From: Bradyrhizobium elkanii WSM2783
GTDB lineage: Bacteria; Pseudomonadota; Alphaproteobacteria; Rhizobiales; Xanthobacteraceae
Direction of reading: 5' to 3'
Assembly: GCF_000472865.1 (NCBI RefSeq)
Contig: NZ_AXAP01000051.1
Coordinates: 1-59,379, forward strand
Length of the DNA: 59,379 nucleotides
Shown: in pieces, positions 36,007 through 44,553 of the stretch
Layout of the letters: each line of letters starts with the position of its first letter
How positions within the stretch are numbered: the first letter of the stretch is position 1
Notes under the pieces: generated by a model
Databases searched by the model: none
Told to the model about the DNA's origin: nothing
What the model saw: the letters and a program-made list of their open reading frames with translations, nothing else
Made by a program: the position numbers and the translations under genes

Positions 36007-36236
36007 GACGGTCGCGGGAATGGAGCGCGGCAACGCGCGCTGCCAAGGGAAAACGCATTACAGGCGTAACCCAACTTTCCGCGTGCTGAAATCGAACTGT
36101 AACCCGCGCTCACAATCCTGTGCCAGTAGAGTGAGGTTGGTATGGGATGCTTCAGATTGTTTGTGCGTATTCAATTGAGATCAGCGCAGCGACGGCGCGA
36201 TGGCGGGCGAGCGTCAGGATTGGGGCCTGATGGGAA

Positions 36237-38798
36237 GTGACCCTTCTATCCCGGCTGCTTGTGCTGGTGGCTGTCGCTCTGCTGCCGGCAATAGCGATCC
36301 AAGCGTATAATGAATTCGACCTGCGTCGTGCGCGCCAAATCGAGGTGCAGAACCAGGCGCTCAATCTGGCTGAACTAGCCGCCGCGGAGCAACGGCAGAT
36401 CGTTCAGGGAATTCATCAGGTCCTGATCACGCTGTCGGAGCTTCCGTCGATCAGGGCGAAGGACAGCGAGTCATGCAATGCCTATATGGGCGCGATCAAG
36501 CAGCGATTCCCGGCTTTTCTCACCCTTGTCGTCACCGATTTGAACGGCGTCACGTTCTGCACTCCCGACAATAATCGCAAGCCGGTCGATGTCTCGGGCA
36601 GGGCCTATTTCGCAAACTTGCGGAAAACCGGCGCATTCTCCGTCGGCGAGTTCTCGCTGGGCCTGTCATCGGGTCGAAAGGCCATCCAGTTTGCGTTGCC
36701 CTTCTACGAACAGGACGGGCAGATGGGGGGTGCCATCATCGCAACCCTCAGCCTGGATTGGCTCGCCGACTACATTGCGCGAAAGGGCGCTCCGGCGGGA
36801 GCTGCGCTCGGAATCATGGACCGCAATGGGAGGTATCTTGCCCGTTATCCCGACAACGCGCACTTTGTCGGGCGGACCCTGAGCGAAGGGCATGAACCAC
36901 ACCTCGAGAAATCGGGTGCGGCCGACACCACTGAGCTGGACGGCGTGGAGCGGATCGTCGGCTATGCAGCCCTCCCGGATAGTTCCGGAGGCCTCCTCAT
37001 CAGCTTCGGCCTGGACAAGGACCAGGCATTCACCGCAATCCAGCACGGCACGCAGCGCGGCGTCTTCCTGATCATCCTCAGTACCGCGCTGGTGCTGATC
37101 CTGACATCCTTGGGCGCCCGTCGGTTCATCCGTCGCCCGCTTGGGCAATTGGTCGACGCTGCCAACCGATGGCGGCTCGGCGATTTTACCCGGCGGGTCG
37201 ATATCCATGGCACTTCCGAAATCGCGCGGGTGGCCGATGCATTCAACACCATGGCCGATGCGCTGGAACACCGCGAGCAGGAATTGTCCGACGCGAGGAA
37301 GAAAGCGGAGGAAGCCGCGGCCCGGATCACGATGATCTTCGAGAGCACCACCGACAGCGTGCTGATCATCGATCAGGACTGGCGCCTCACCTATCTCAAC
37401 GGACCCGCCTGGACAGACCTTGCGGAAGGGCAGGATGTCAGGGGCCTGACGTTGTCGGAAGCATTTCCGGACGCCGACGACCTCGATATCACCAACCAGA
37501 TCCTGGAGGTGACGTCGACGCAGCGACCGGCATTCCTCGAAGTGTTCTGCACGCGCCGACAAGTCTGGTACGCGGTCAATGCGTTTCCCTCCAGCCAGGG
37601 TCTTGCGATCTTTCTCCGCGACATCACCGATCACAAGCATGCGGTGGAGGCGCGCCGGCTGATCGAGGAGCAATTCCACCAGAGCCAGAAGATGGAGTCG
37701 GTCGGTCAGCTCACCGGCGGTATCGCGCACGACTTCAACAATCTGCTCACGGTGGTCGCGAACAGCCTCGACCTCATCGAGGATGCCGCCGACATCGGCA
37801 AGGTCCGGCAGTATGCCGCGGCGGCGCGTCGCGCCACCCAGCGAGGCGAGAAGCTGACGTCGCAGCTTCTCGCCTTCTCGCGGCGCCAGATACTGAATCC
37901 AAAACTGGTCAACGCGAACCAACTCATTGCCGAATTCCAGGGTCTGATCCAGCAAGCGGTCGGGGGAGGCTGCGAGGTCAGGCTGCGGACCGACGAGCAA
38001 TTGTGGCTGTGCCATGTCGATCCTTCATCGCTGGAAACCGCTCTCCTCAATCTTGCACTGAATGGGCGCGACGCGATGCCGGACGGCGGCGTGCTCGAGA
38101 TCGAGACGCGGAATGTCGAACTGGAGCAGGGGGCCGTGGACGAGTGTCGGGCCGGACAGTATGTCAGGCTGGCGGTCACGGATTCCGGCTGCGGGATGCC
38201 GCCCGAAGTGCGCGAAAGGATCTTCGAGCCTTTCTTCACGACCAAGGAAGTCGGCAAGGGGACCGGGCTCGGCCTCAGCATGGTCTACGGCTTCGTTCGA
38301 CAGTCCGGTGGGCACGTCACTGTCGAAAGCACGCCGGGAGCAGGGACTACGGTCGCGCTGTACCTGCCCAAGGCCGACAAGGCGCCGGAGGCGCCGGTGC
38401 AGGAACGGAAGCCGCGAGCCATACCAGGAGGTTCGGAGCGGATCCTCGTCGTCGACGACAATGAGGATCTGCTCGAGGTCACCGCGGCGATGTTGAACTC
38501 GTTCGGCTACGAAGTTGTCTGCGCCCGCAACGGGCTTGAGGCCCTGAAGACGTTGAGGAGCGACGGGCACTTCGCGCTCCTGTTCAGCGACATCGTGATG
38601 CCGAGCGGCATGAATGGCATCGAGCTGGCGCGCGAAGCGAAGCGGCTGTGCAAGGACATCAAGATCCTGCTCACCTCCGGTTATGCCGGCGATGCATTGG
38701 AACGGCATCACGCCGTGGACGAGTTTCCGATCATCGAGAAACCCTTCCATGTCGCGGACCTTGCCCGACGCCTGCAGACACTGCTGCATGAAGATTAG
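36237..38798 (+). CDS. Hybrid sensor histidine kinase with receiver domain
   Basis: The protein has 853 residues. It has an N-terminal membrane span (LLVLVAVALLPAIAIQ), a periplasmic Cache-like sensor (about 40-270), a second span (FLIILSTALVLILTSLG), HAMP (about 290-345) and PAS (about 360-465). The HisKA box GGIAHDFNNLLT holds the phosphorylated His, the HATPase follows (LNLALNGRDAMPDGG, then GTGLGLSMVYGFV), and the C-terminal receiver contains VVDDNEDLLE and FSDIVMPSGMNG with the phosphoacceptor Asp. The ligand is not known. The frame starts with GTG 36237 because an in-frame TGA lies 9 bases upstream. No separate response regulator is adjacent. Confidence 0.93.
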   Translation: MTLLSRLLVLVAVALLPAIAIQAYNEFDLRRARQIEVQNQALNLAELAAAEQRQIVQGIHQVLITLSELPSIRAKDSESCNAYMGAIKQRFPAFLTLVVTDLNGVTFCTPDNNRKPVDVSGRAYFANLRKTGAFSVGEFSLGLSSGRKAIQFALPFYEQDGQMGGAIIATLSLDWLADYIARKGAPAGAALGIMDRNGRYLARYPDNAHFVGRTLSEGHEPHLEKSGAADTTELDGVERIVGYAALPDSSGGLLISFGLDKDQAFTAIQHGTQRGVFLIILSTALVLILTSLGARRFIRRPLGQLVDAANRWRLGDFTRRVDIHGTSEIARVADAFNTMADALEHREQELSDARKKAEEAAARITMIFESTTDSVLIIDQDWRLTYLNGPAWTDLAEGQDVRGLTLSEAFPDADDLDITNQILEVTSTQRPAFLEVFCTRRQVWYAVNAFPSSQGLAIFLRDITDHKHAVEARRLIEEQFHQSQKMESVGQLTGGIAHDFNNLLTVVANSLDLIEDAADIGKVRQYAAAARRATQRGEKLTSQLLAFSRRQILNPKLVNANQLIAEFQGLIQQAVGGGCEVRLRTDEQLWLCHVDPSSLETALLNLALNGRDAMPDGGVLEIETRNVELEQGAVDECRAGQYVRLAVTDSGCGMPPEVRERIFEPFFTTKEVGKGTGLGLSMVYGFVRQSGGHVTVESTPGAGTTVALYLPKADKAPEAPVQERKPRAIPGGSERILVVDDNEDLLEVTAAMLNSFGYEVVCARNGLEALKTLRSDGHFALLFSDIVMPSGMNGIELAREAKRLCKDIKILLTSGYAGDALERHHAVDEFPIIEKPFHVADLARRLQTLLHED

Positions 38799-39181
38799 AG
38801 CGTGATCCGATCAGGCTGAATCTCAGCTGCTGGACAATTGAGTCAGAGCCCACCCCATGTCATTGCGAGCGGAGCGAAGCAATCCATGCCTCCACTCGGC
38901 GAGAGATGGATTGCTTCGCTCCGCTCGCAATGACCGAGGTTGAAGCTTCACGCGCGAAGACTTTATTCACCCTCTTCGTTGACCTCACGTTTACCATTTT
39001 CGTCCGCAAGGCATTTACCAATGCATGCGATGCGTCGCGCAAAATCTCTGCGATCTCTTGTGTGTAGCGGACAAGCCACGTCGATTAACTCGGCGGCAAC
39101 CTAAATTCGATACCAACAAATTTGGTCGAATTGCACGGAAGCACTGCGTTCGGTCGTTGTAAGCGTTGCGTGAGCGTATCG
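38799..39181. other. Gene-free spacer with repeat
   Basis: No gene is seen in 383 bp between the hybrid kinase and the SleB-type hydrolase. It contains the CATTGCGAG inverted repeat (38859-38934) and an AT-rich stretch at 39080-39125 that may hold the promoter. Confidence 0.5.
38859..38934. repeat. Dispersed CATTGCGAG inverted repeat
   Basis: GTCATTGCGAGCGGAGCGAA...TTCGCTCCGCTCGCAATGAC is a long hairpin of the same family as at 23221 and 40618. Confidence 0.85.
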
Positions 39182-40579
39182 ATGTTAGTGTTGCGTAACC
39201 ATCCGAAGGGCGCACGGTTCGCGCTCTTCGGACTCGGTCTTAGCATCTTCGCATTGATGCCGGCCGAGATCGGATATCAGGACATCGCGTCACTGCTTGC
39301 CCGCCAGCCCGGGGTCGCAGAGCGCTGGCAGACGCGCATGTTCTCCGCCATGGGCACGATCCAGGTCGCCGCCTACAGTTTCGGCCGACCGATCGGAACG
39401 TCCTCGCCGCAAGTTGCGACCTATCGGCTGGCGCGGCTCGACAGCCAGGGCGGCGATCTCACCGGTTCCATCACCCGCAATCCGATCGTCGCGCAGCCGC
39501 CGCGCTATGTCGCCTCCGATTTCCCCAAGGTCGATCGCACGCTGAAGGGCGATCGCCTCGCCGTCGCGCCCCCGGCTGAAGCTGCGCCCAGCGAGTCCGT
39601 GCCGGCAAGCGAAGATCCATCGACCTCGAACTCCTCCGTCCGGGGCATGAAGACCGCTGCGCGCGCGCCCGCCGAGCTCGATCCGGAATTGCAGGACGCG
39701 CTGAACGCGCCGCCATTGCCGCAATATGCGCCGTCGCAGCCGTCGGCACCGACGGCCGCTCCCGAGACGGCGCCTCCGGCGCGCGATGCGTTCTCGCTCC
39801 AGACTTCGAGCCTGTTCTTCGGCTCGTCGCTCGGAGCACCCGAGACAATGGAGCGCTGGCAGCCGGGTGAGGAGCCGACGATCGTCGTGCCCGATGCGGC
39901 GCTGGATCCGGACATGAAGGCGATGGCCTCGCTTCCGGTCGATGCCGACGGCCCGGTGCGCGCCGGCGACATGGGCGAGAGCATCGCGCCGAAGGGCGAG
40001 GTCAATGCCGACGACCAGCACGCCAAGACGCCGGCCGAGCGGCTCGGCCTGTTCGACGAGAAATCGCGCGCCAAATCCGAAAAGTGTCTCGCCGAAGCCG
40101 TCTATTTCGAAGCGAGAGGCGAGGCGGTGCGTGGCCAGATCGCGGTGGCGCAGGTGGTGTTGAACCGCGCCTTCTCCGGCAAATATCCGACCACCGTCTG
40201 CGGGGTGGTCTACCAGAACAAGTATCGCCACTTCGCCTGCCAGTTCACCTTCGCCTGCGATAACGTCCGCGACGTGATCCGCGAGCCTGACATGTGGGAT
40301 CGCGCGAAAAAGATCGCCAAGGCGATGCTCGATGGCCGGCTCTGGCTGCCCGAGGTCGACAAGTCGACGCACTATCACGCCTATTGGGTGCGCCCGTCCT
40401 GGGTCAGCGAGATGAAGAAGACGTACAAGTTCGGCGTCCACACCTTCTATCGCCCGCGCGCCTGGGGCGATGGCAGCGACGCGCCGAGCTGGGGAAACCC
40501 GGCCGAGACCGCGGAGATCTCGGCAGAACTCGCCGAGGCCGCGCGAAGCTCCGCCGAGCAGGCCAGCGCGAAACGCTAG
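39182..40579 (+). CDS. SleB-type cell wall hydrolase
   Basis: The protein has about 465 residues. A hydrophobic N-terminal segment (ARFALFGLGLSIFALMPAEI) suggests export or anchoring. A Pro/Ala-rich linker (about residues 120-250) has low complexity. The C-terminal hydrolase domain (about 300-465) has CLAEAVYFEARGEAVRGQIA, with the catalytic Glu of SleB in EAVYFEARGE, then AQVVLNRAFSGKYPTTVCGV and CQFTFACD. These enzymes cut peptidoglycan. ATG 39182 (MLVLRNHP) is preferred over the TTG frame start at 39122. The gene follows the repeat at 38859 and is not in an operon. Confidence 0.88.
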   Translation: MLVLRNHPKGARFALFGLGLSIFALMPAEIGYQDIASLLARQPGVAERWQTRMFSAMGTIQVAAYSFGRPIGTSSPQVATYRLARLDSQGGDLTGSITRNPIVAQPPRYVASDFPKVDRTLKGDRLAVAPPAEAAPSESVPASEDPSTSNSSVRGMKTAARAPAELDPELQDALNAPPLPQYAPSQPSAPTAAPETAPPARDAFSLQTSSLFFGSSLGAPETMERWQPGEEPTIVVPDAALDPDMKAMASLPVDADGPVRAGDMGESIAPKGEVNADDQHAKTPAERLGLFDEKSRAKSEKCLAEAVYFEARGEAVRGQIAVAQVVLNRAFSGKYPTTVCGVVYQNKYRHFACQFTFACDNVRDVIREPDMWDRAKKIAKAMLDGRLWLPEVDKSTHYHAYWVRPSWVSEMKKTYKFGVHTFYRPRAWGDGSDAPSWGNPAETAEISAELAEAARSSAEQASAKR

Positions 40580-40617
40580 CTTCCCGAGCGATAGGCCTCC
40601 GCCGGGACGACGAAGTC

Positions 40618-40690
40618 GTCATTGCGAGCGGAGCGAAGCAATCCATGCCCTCCCGCGCGGCACTATGGATTGCTTCGCTCCGCTCGCGGG
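40618..40690. repeat. Dispersed CATTGCGAG repeat
   Basis: GTCATTGCGAGCGGAGCGAA...TTCGCTCCGCTCGCGGG matches the family at 38859. It lies after the SleB-type gene. Confidence 0.8.
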
Positions 40691-40840
40691 GGGAGAGAGT
40701 TCGCATCATTTTGCAGGGCTGCCCTGCGTTGAAATTTTTTTCTCCGGCCCCCTTGGGCTTTTCATGCAGATGCATTAACTCCCAGTAACCTTTCGTCCGG
40801 CGGGTCGGACCGCCCATGATGCTGCATGCAGGGGGAATTG

Positions 40841-42091
40841 ATGGCTGTGACCACCGGCGACCTTCAGCCTTCCTCCGGCGCCGATAGTTGGCGCACGCCG
40901 CTGATCATCATCATCTGCGGCTGCGCCATCGCGCTGCTCAGCTTTGGGCCGCGCTCGGCGCTCGGGTTTTTCGTGCAGCCGATGAGCCGTGAATTCTCCT
41001 GGGGCCGCGACGTCTTCGGCCTCGCGTTGGCGCTGCAGAACCTGCTGTGGGGACTGGGCCAGCCGATCGCAGGCGCGATCGCGGATCGCTTCGGCATCAT
41101 GCGCGTGATGATCGTGGGCGCGCTGCTCTATGCCGCCGGCCTCTACATGATGCGTTATTCGACAACGTCGCTGTCGCTCGACATCGGCGCCGGCGTCCTG
41201 ATCGGCTTCGGCCTGTCCGGCTCCTCGTTCAACCTGGTGCTGTCGGCGTTCAGCAAATTGCTGCCGCCGGAAAAGCGCGGCCTCGCGCTCGGCGCCGGCA
41301 CCGCGGCGGGCTCGTTCGGTCAGTTCCTGTTCGCGCCCTTCGGCGTGGCGATGATCGACAATTTCGGCTGGCAGACTGCGCTGACTGTGTTCGCCGCGCT
41401 GATGCTTTTGATCCTGCCGCTGTCGCTTGCGATCGCAACGCCGCCAGCGGAGACGACCAACGCGCCGGCCGCCGACCAGCAGTCGTTCAAGACGGCGCTG
41501 GCGGAAGCGTTCGGCCATCGCTCCTATGTGCTGCTGGTGCTCGGCTTCTTCACCTGCGGTTTCCAACTCGCCTTCATCACCGTGCACCTGCCGGCCTATC
41601 TCGTCGACCGCGGCATTCCGACCTCGACCGGCGGCTGGGTGATCGCGGCGATCGGCCTGTTCAACATCATGGGCTCGCTCGGCGTCGGCTGGCTGCAGAA
41701 CTTCTTCCCCAAGCGCTACATCCTCTCAGTGATCTACTTCACCCGCGCGCTGGCAACCGTCGCCTTCATCTCGTTCCCGATCACGACGTTCTCCGCAGTC
41801 GCCTTCGGCGCGGTCTCTGGCCTGACCTGGCTGTCGACGGTGCCGCCGACCTCGGCGCTCGTAGCGCTGATGTTCGGCACGCGCTGGTTCGCCACGCTCT
41901 ACGGCTTCGCCTTCGTCAGCCATCAGGTCGGCGGGTTCCTGGGCGTCTGGCTCGGCGGCATCGTGTTCGAGCAGTATGGTTCCTACACGCCGATCTGGTG
42001 GCTCTCGATCCTGTTCGGTGTGCTGTCGGCGCTGATCAACCTGCCGATCGTGGAGGCCCCAGTGTCGCGCCCGGTTGCGCAGCCGGCCTGA
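40841..42091 (+). CDS. MFS transporter
   Basis: The protein has 416 residues and about twelve membrane spans. Features of the major facilitator superfamily include FGPRSALGFFVQPMSREFSW, the loop 2-3 region QPIAGAIADRFGIMRVMIVG (GxxADRxG pattern) and PPEKRGLALGAGTAAGSFGQ. The arrangement resembles the oxalate/formate- and monocarboxylate-type MFS, but substrate is unknown. ATG 40841 has AGGGGG upstream, better than ATG 40826. acuI follows beyond a repeat. Confidence 0.9.
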   Translation: MAVTTGDLQPSSGADSWRTPLIIIICGCAIALLSFGPRSALGFFVQPMSREFSWGRDVFGLALALQNLLWGLGQPIAGAIADRFGIMRVMIVGALLYAAGLYMMRYSTTSLSLDIGAGVLIGFGLSGSSFNLVLSAFSKLLPPEKRGLALGAGTAAGSFGQFLFAPFGVAMIDNFGWQTALTVFAALMLLILPLSLAIATPPAETTNAPAADQQSFKTALAEAFGHRSYVLLVLGFFTCGFQLAFITVHLPAYLVDRGIPTSTGGWVIAAIGLFNIMGSLGVGWLQNFFPKRYILSVIYFTRALATVAFISFPITTFSAVAFGAVSGLTWLSTVPPTSALVALMFGTRWFATLYGFAFVSHQVGGFLGVWLGGIVFEQYGSYTPIWWLSILFGVLSALINLPIVEAPVSRPVAQPA

Positions 42092-42122
42092 TGCGATAAA
42101 CAGAATCCCGCAAAAATCCGTC

Positions 42123-42212
42123 GTCATGCCCGGGCTTGTCCCGGGCATCCACGTCTTTAAGGTCGAGAGAGACCCAAGCGCGTGGATGGCCGGGTCAAGC
42201 CCGGCCATGACG
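42123..42212. repeat. Dispersed CATGCCCGGG repeat
   Basis: GTCATGCCCGGGCTTGTCCC...GTCAAGCCCGGCCATGACG sits between the MFS and acuI genes. An extended frame of the acuI ORF runs through it and must be discarded. Confidence 0.85.
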
Positions 42213-42248
42213 GGAGACATGATCAACGCAAGTACGGGAGGGTCCATC

Positions 42249-43235
42249 ATGGCGACGTTCAAGGCGATCAGGATCGACAAGGCGGACAAGGGAACGACCG
42301 CCGCGCTCACGCAATTCGACGACGCGGAATTGATGGATGGCGACGTCACCGTCCGCGTCGAATGGTCGACGCTGAACTACAAGGACGGCCTGGCGCTGAC
42401 CGGCAAGGCGCCGGTGGTGCGGCGCTTCCCGATGATCGCCGGCATCGATCTCGCCGGCACTGTCGAGCAGTCCTCCCATCCCGACTGGAAGGCCGGCGAC
42501 AAGGTCGTCTGCAACGGCTGGGGCATGGGCGAGACCCATCTCGGCGCCTATGCCGAAAAGGCGCGCGTCAAGGGCGACTGGCTGGTGCGGCTGCCTGACG
42601 GGATCTCGGCGCGCGACGCCATGGCGATCGGCACCGCAGGCTATACCGCAATGCTCTCGGTTCTGGCGCTGGAGGACCACGGGGTGACACCCAAGAGCGG
42701 CCCGATCGTGGTGACGGGGGCGGCCGGCGGGGTCGGCTCGGTTGCGACAGCCGTGCTGTCCAAGCTCGGCTATCACGTGATCGCCTCCACCGGACGGCAA
42801 GCGGAGGCGGCCTACCTCAAGAGCCTCGGCGCCGCCGAGGTGATCGATCGCGGTGAGTTGACCGTCCCGGTCAAGCCGCTGGCGAAAGAGCGCTGGGCCG
42901 GCGGCGTCGACAGCGTCGGATCGACCACGCTCGCCAACATGCTCTCGATGACCAGGTACGGCGGCGCTGTCGCCGCGTGCGGGCTTGCGGCCGGCATGGA
43001 CCTGCCTTCCTCGGTCGCTCCGTTCATTTTGCGGGGAGTGTGCCTTATCGGCATCGATTCGGTGATGTGCCCGATCGAACGGCGCAAGCGCGCCTGGAGC
43101 CGCCTCGCCAGCGATTTGGACAAGGCAAAACTCGCTGATATAACTCATGAAATCGGCCTGGACGAAGCGATCTCCTATGGCCCGAAAATCCTCGCGGGCG
43201 AGGTCCGCGGCCGGATCGTGGTAAAAATAGTCTGA
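42249..43235 (+). CDS. acuI: Acrylyl-CoA reductase, AcuI/YhdH family
   Basis: The protein has 328 residues in the zinc-free MDR oxidoreductase family. The NADPH site is VVTGAAGGVGSVATAVLSKL. The substrate part has WSTLNYKDGLALTGKAP and PMIAGIDLAGTV, typical of AcuI/YhdH. These enzymes reduce acryloyl-CoA to propionyl-CoA and other enoyl compounds with NADPH. ATG 42249 (MATFKAIRI) has GGGAGG upstream and fits the family start; the longer frame in the repeat is false. Confidence 0.92.
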   Translation: MATFKAIRIDKADKGTTAALTQFDDAELMDGDVTVRVEWSTLNYKDGLALTGKAPVVRRFPMIAGIDLAGTVEQSSHPDWKAGDKVVCNGWGMGETHLGAYAEKARVKGDWLVRLPDGISARDAMAIGTAGYTAMLSVLALEDHGVTPKSGPIVVTGAAGGVGSVATAVLSKLGYHVIASTGRQAEAAYLKSLGAAEVIDRGELTVPVKPLAKERWAGGVDSVGSTTLANMLSMTRYGGAVAACGLAAGMDLPSSVAPFILRGVCLIGIDSVMCPIERRKRAWSRLASDLDKAKLADITHEIGLDEAISYGPKILAGEVRGRIVVKIV

Positions 43236-43249
43236 CGGCGTTCAGAATT

Positions 43250-43286
43250 TACCAACCAAGCTGCTCCAATGTTGCCTTGGTTGGTA
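43250..43286. promoter_or_regulatory. 11-bp inverted repeat between acuI and the next gene
   Basis: TACCAACCAAG (43250-43260) and CTTGGTTGGTA (43276-43286) are perfect inverted repeats with a 15-bp loop. They could be an operator for the downstream gene at 43340 or a stem after acuI; no U-run follows, so I favour an operator. Confidence 0.5.
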
Positions 43287-43339
43287 TGGTAAGCAGCGGG
43301 TAAAGGCGGTGTGCCCGCGCTGGGTAAGTGGAGTGGCTC

Positions 43340-43918
43340 ATGCTTGCGCGTCTGGTATTGGGGACGGTCGTGGCCGGCGCGATGGCCGCGCCTGCGTTGG
43401 CGGGATCGATGAGCGCCGAAGAGGCCAGGCGATTTGTCGCCGGCAAGGTATTCGCCTTCACCTGCTTTGACGGCACCCGCGGCGCGGGGCGTATCCTCGA
43501 CGACATGGGCGCCGCCGGCTCGATCCAGTTCTCCGGCTCCGGCCCGATTCGCCATGTCAGGTTGCCGGGCAACACGCTGCAGGTTCGCGGTCAGGCCGTC
43601 TGCGCCTCGCTGAAAGGCCTTCCGTTCGAGCCCTGCTTCAACCTCGACAAGCGCGACGATCGCTCGTTCCGCGGCTCGGTGTCGGGCATGGGCTTTGCCT
43701 ATTGCGACTTCCATCACCAGGGCGGCAAGCAGATGCTGCTGGCGCGCGCGGTGGCGCGCCCGCGCTCGCTGCGTGCGACCCGCTCGGCCGACGCCTCGCG
43801 CGCCGAAGTGTCCGCGCGCGTCGAGACGCCGCCTGTCGAGCGCACCAGGCTCGAGCCGGTGAAGCCAGAATCGGCGCAACCGGAAGGCGCGGCGGAATTG
43901 CGCCGTTCGACCGATTAG
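43340..43918 (+). CDS. Exported conserved protein, unknown function
   Basis: The precursor has 192 residues with a signal peptide (MLARLVLGTVVAGAMAAPAL, cleavage near ALAGS). The mature part has five Cys (TCFDG, AVCASL, EPCFNL, AYCDF and one near) and a conserved core SIQFSGSGPIRHVRLPGNTL and RGQAVCASLKGLPFEPCFNL. The C-terminal third is Pro/Glu-rich and less conserved. This is a conserved alphaproteobacterial protein of unknown role. ATG 43340 has GGAG upstream. Confidence 0.8.
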   Translation: MLARLVLGTVVAGAMAAPALAGSMSAEEARRFVAGKVFAFTCFDGTRGAGRILDDMGAAGSIQFSGSGPIRHVRLPGNTLQVRGQAVCASLKGLPFEPCFNLDKRDDRSFRGSVSGMGFAYCDFHHQGGKQMLLARAVARPRSLRATRSADASRAEVSARVETPPVERTRLEPVKPESAQPEGAAELRRSTD

Positions 43919-44074
43919 CTGGAATCACCGTCCCGCCGACTTGGTTTGATCGAGGCGACAACGTGGCGGCGAAGACCCGTAATGATACGGGCTCGCGAAT
44001 TCATGGCTTGGTAGCGTCTAATCCCCTAATCTCCACCAGGACGGCCGGGGGTGGGCGCAACAACCGAGTTCCAC

Positions 44075-44308
44075 ATGCCGCAATATTTCTTCAGGATCAG
44101 CCATGGTCGCTTCGCGGGCGCGTCCGATCAGGGGTCCGAATTCGAAAGCCGTGAGGCCGCATGGGCCGAGATGACCAAGGTCAGCGGCAATCTTCTCGGC
44201 AGCATCGCACGCAGCCTCAAGCAGGACGCCGAGTGGCAGATGGAGCTGATCGACGAGAGCAAGAAGCCCGTGTTCAGAATCCGCCTGATCGCGGAGTCGA
44301 TTGGTTAG
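44075..44308 (+). CDS. DUF6894-type small protein
   Basis: The protein has 77 residues with the DUF6894 pattern: MPQYFFRISHGRFAGASDQG, then FESREAAWAEMTKVSGNLL and WQMELIDESKKPVFRIRLIA. The family is abundant in Bradyrhizobium, and function is unknown. ATG 44075 is the family-like start, and the frame before it (from 44051) is not. It is alone between the preceding gene and the repeat cluster at 44342. Confidence 0.85.
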   Translation: MPQYFFRISHGRFAGASDQGSEFESREAAWAEMTKVSGNLLGSIARSLKQDAEWQMELIDESKKPVFRIRLIAESIG

Positions 44309-44341
44309 AACTGACTTTTGTTTGATTCGGTGCGGCCGCGG

Positions 44342-44543
44342 TGTTCACCTCTCCCATAGGGAGAGGCATAGGCCGCCTTCGGCGGCCGTTATTAAGACAC
44401 GCCGAAGCGTAGCTTCGGCTACGGCGCAGCGCCGGGTGAGGGGTGATAGTCCCTCGACGGAGCTCTTCCCCCTCACCCGGATCGCATTCCGCTGCGCTGC
44501 ATGCGATCCGACCTCTCCCCGATGGGGAGAGGTAAGGTACTTC
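44342..44543. repeat. Dispersed CTCTCCC/GGGAGAG repeat cluster
   Basis: Two copies of an ACCTCTCCC...GGGAGAGG hairpin bracket GCCGCCTTCGGCGGC and GCTTCGGC stems. The same class appears at 52250-52390 and 58935-59087. It lies between the DUF6894 gene and the convergent cyclase gene. Confidence 0.8.
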
Positions 44544-44553
44544 CGATCTGATC

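Noticed and set aside
36142..36240. Short ORF (MGCFRLFVRIQL...) ending on the kinase start, as a possible leader peptide
   Set aside because: It has no ribosome site and no conservation evidence, and no attenuator-like hairpin is visible.
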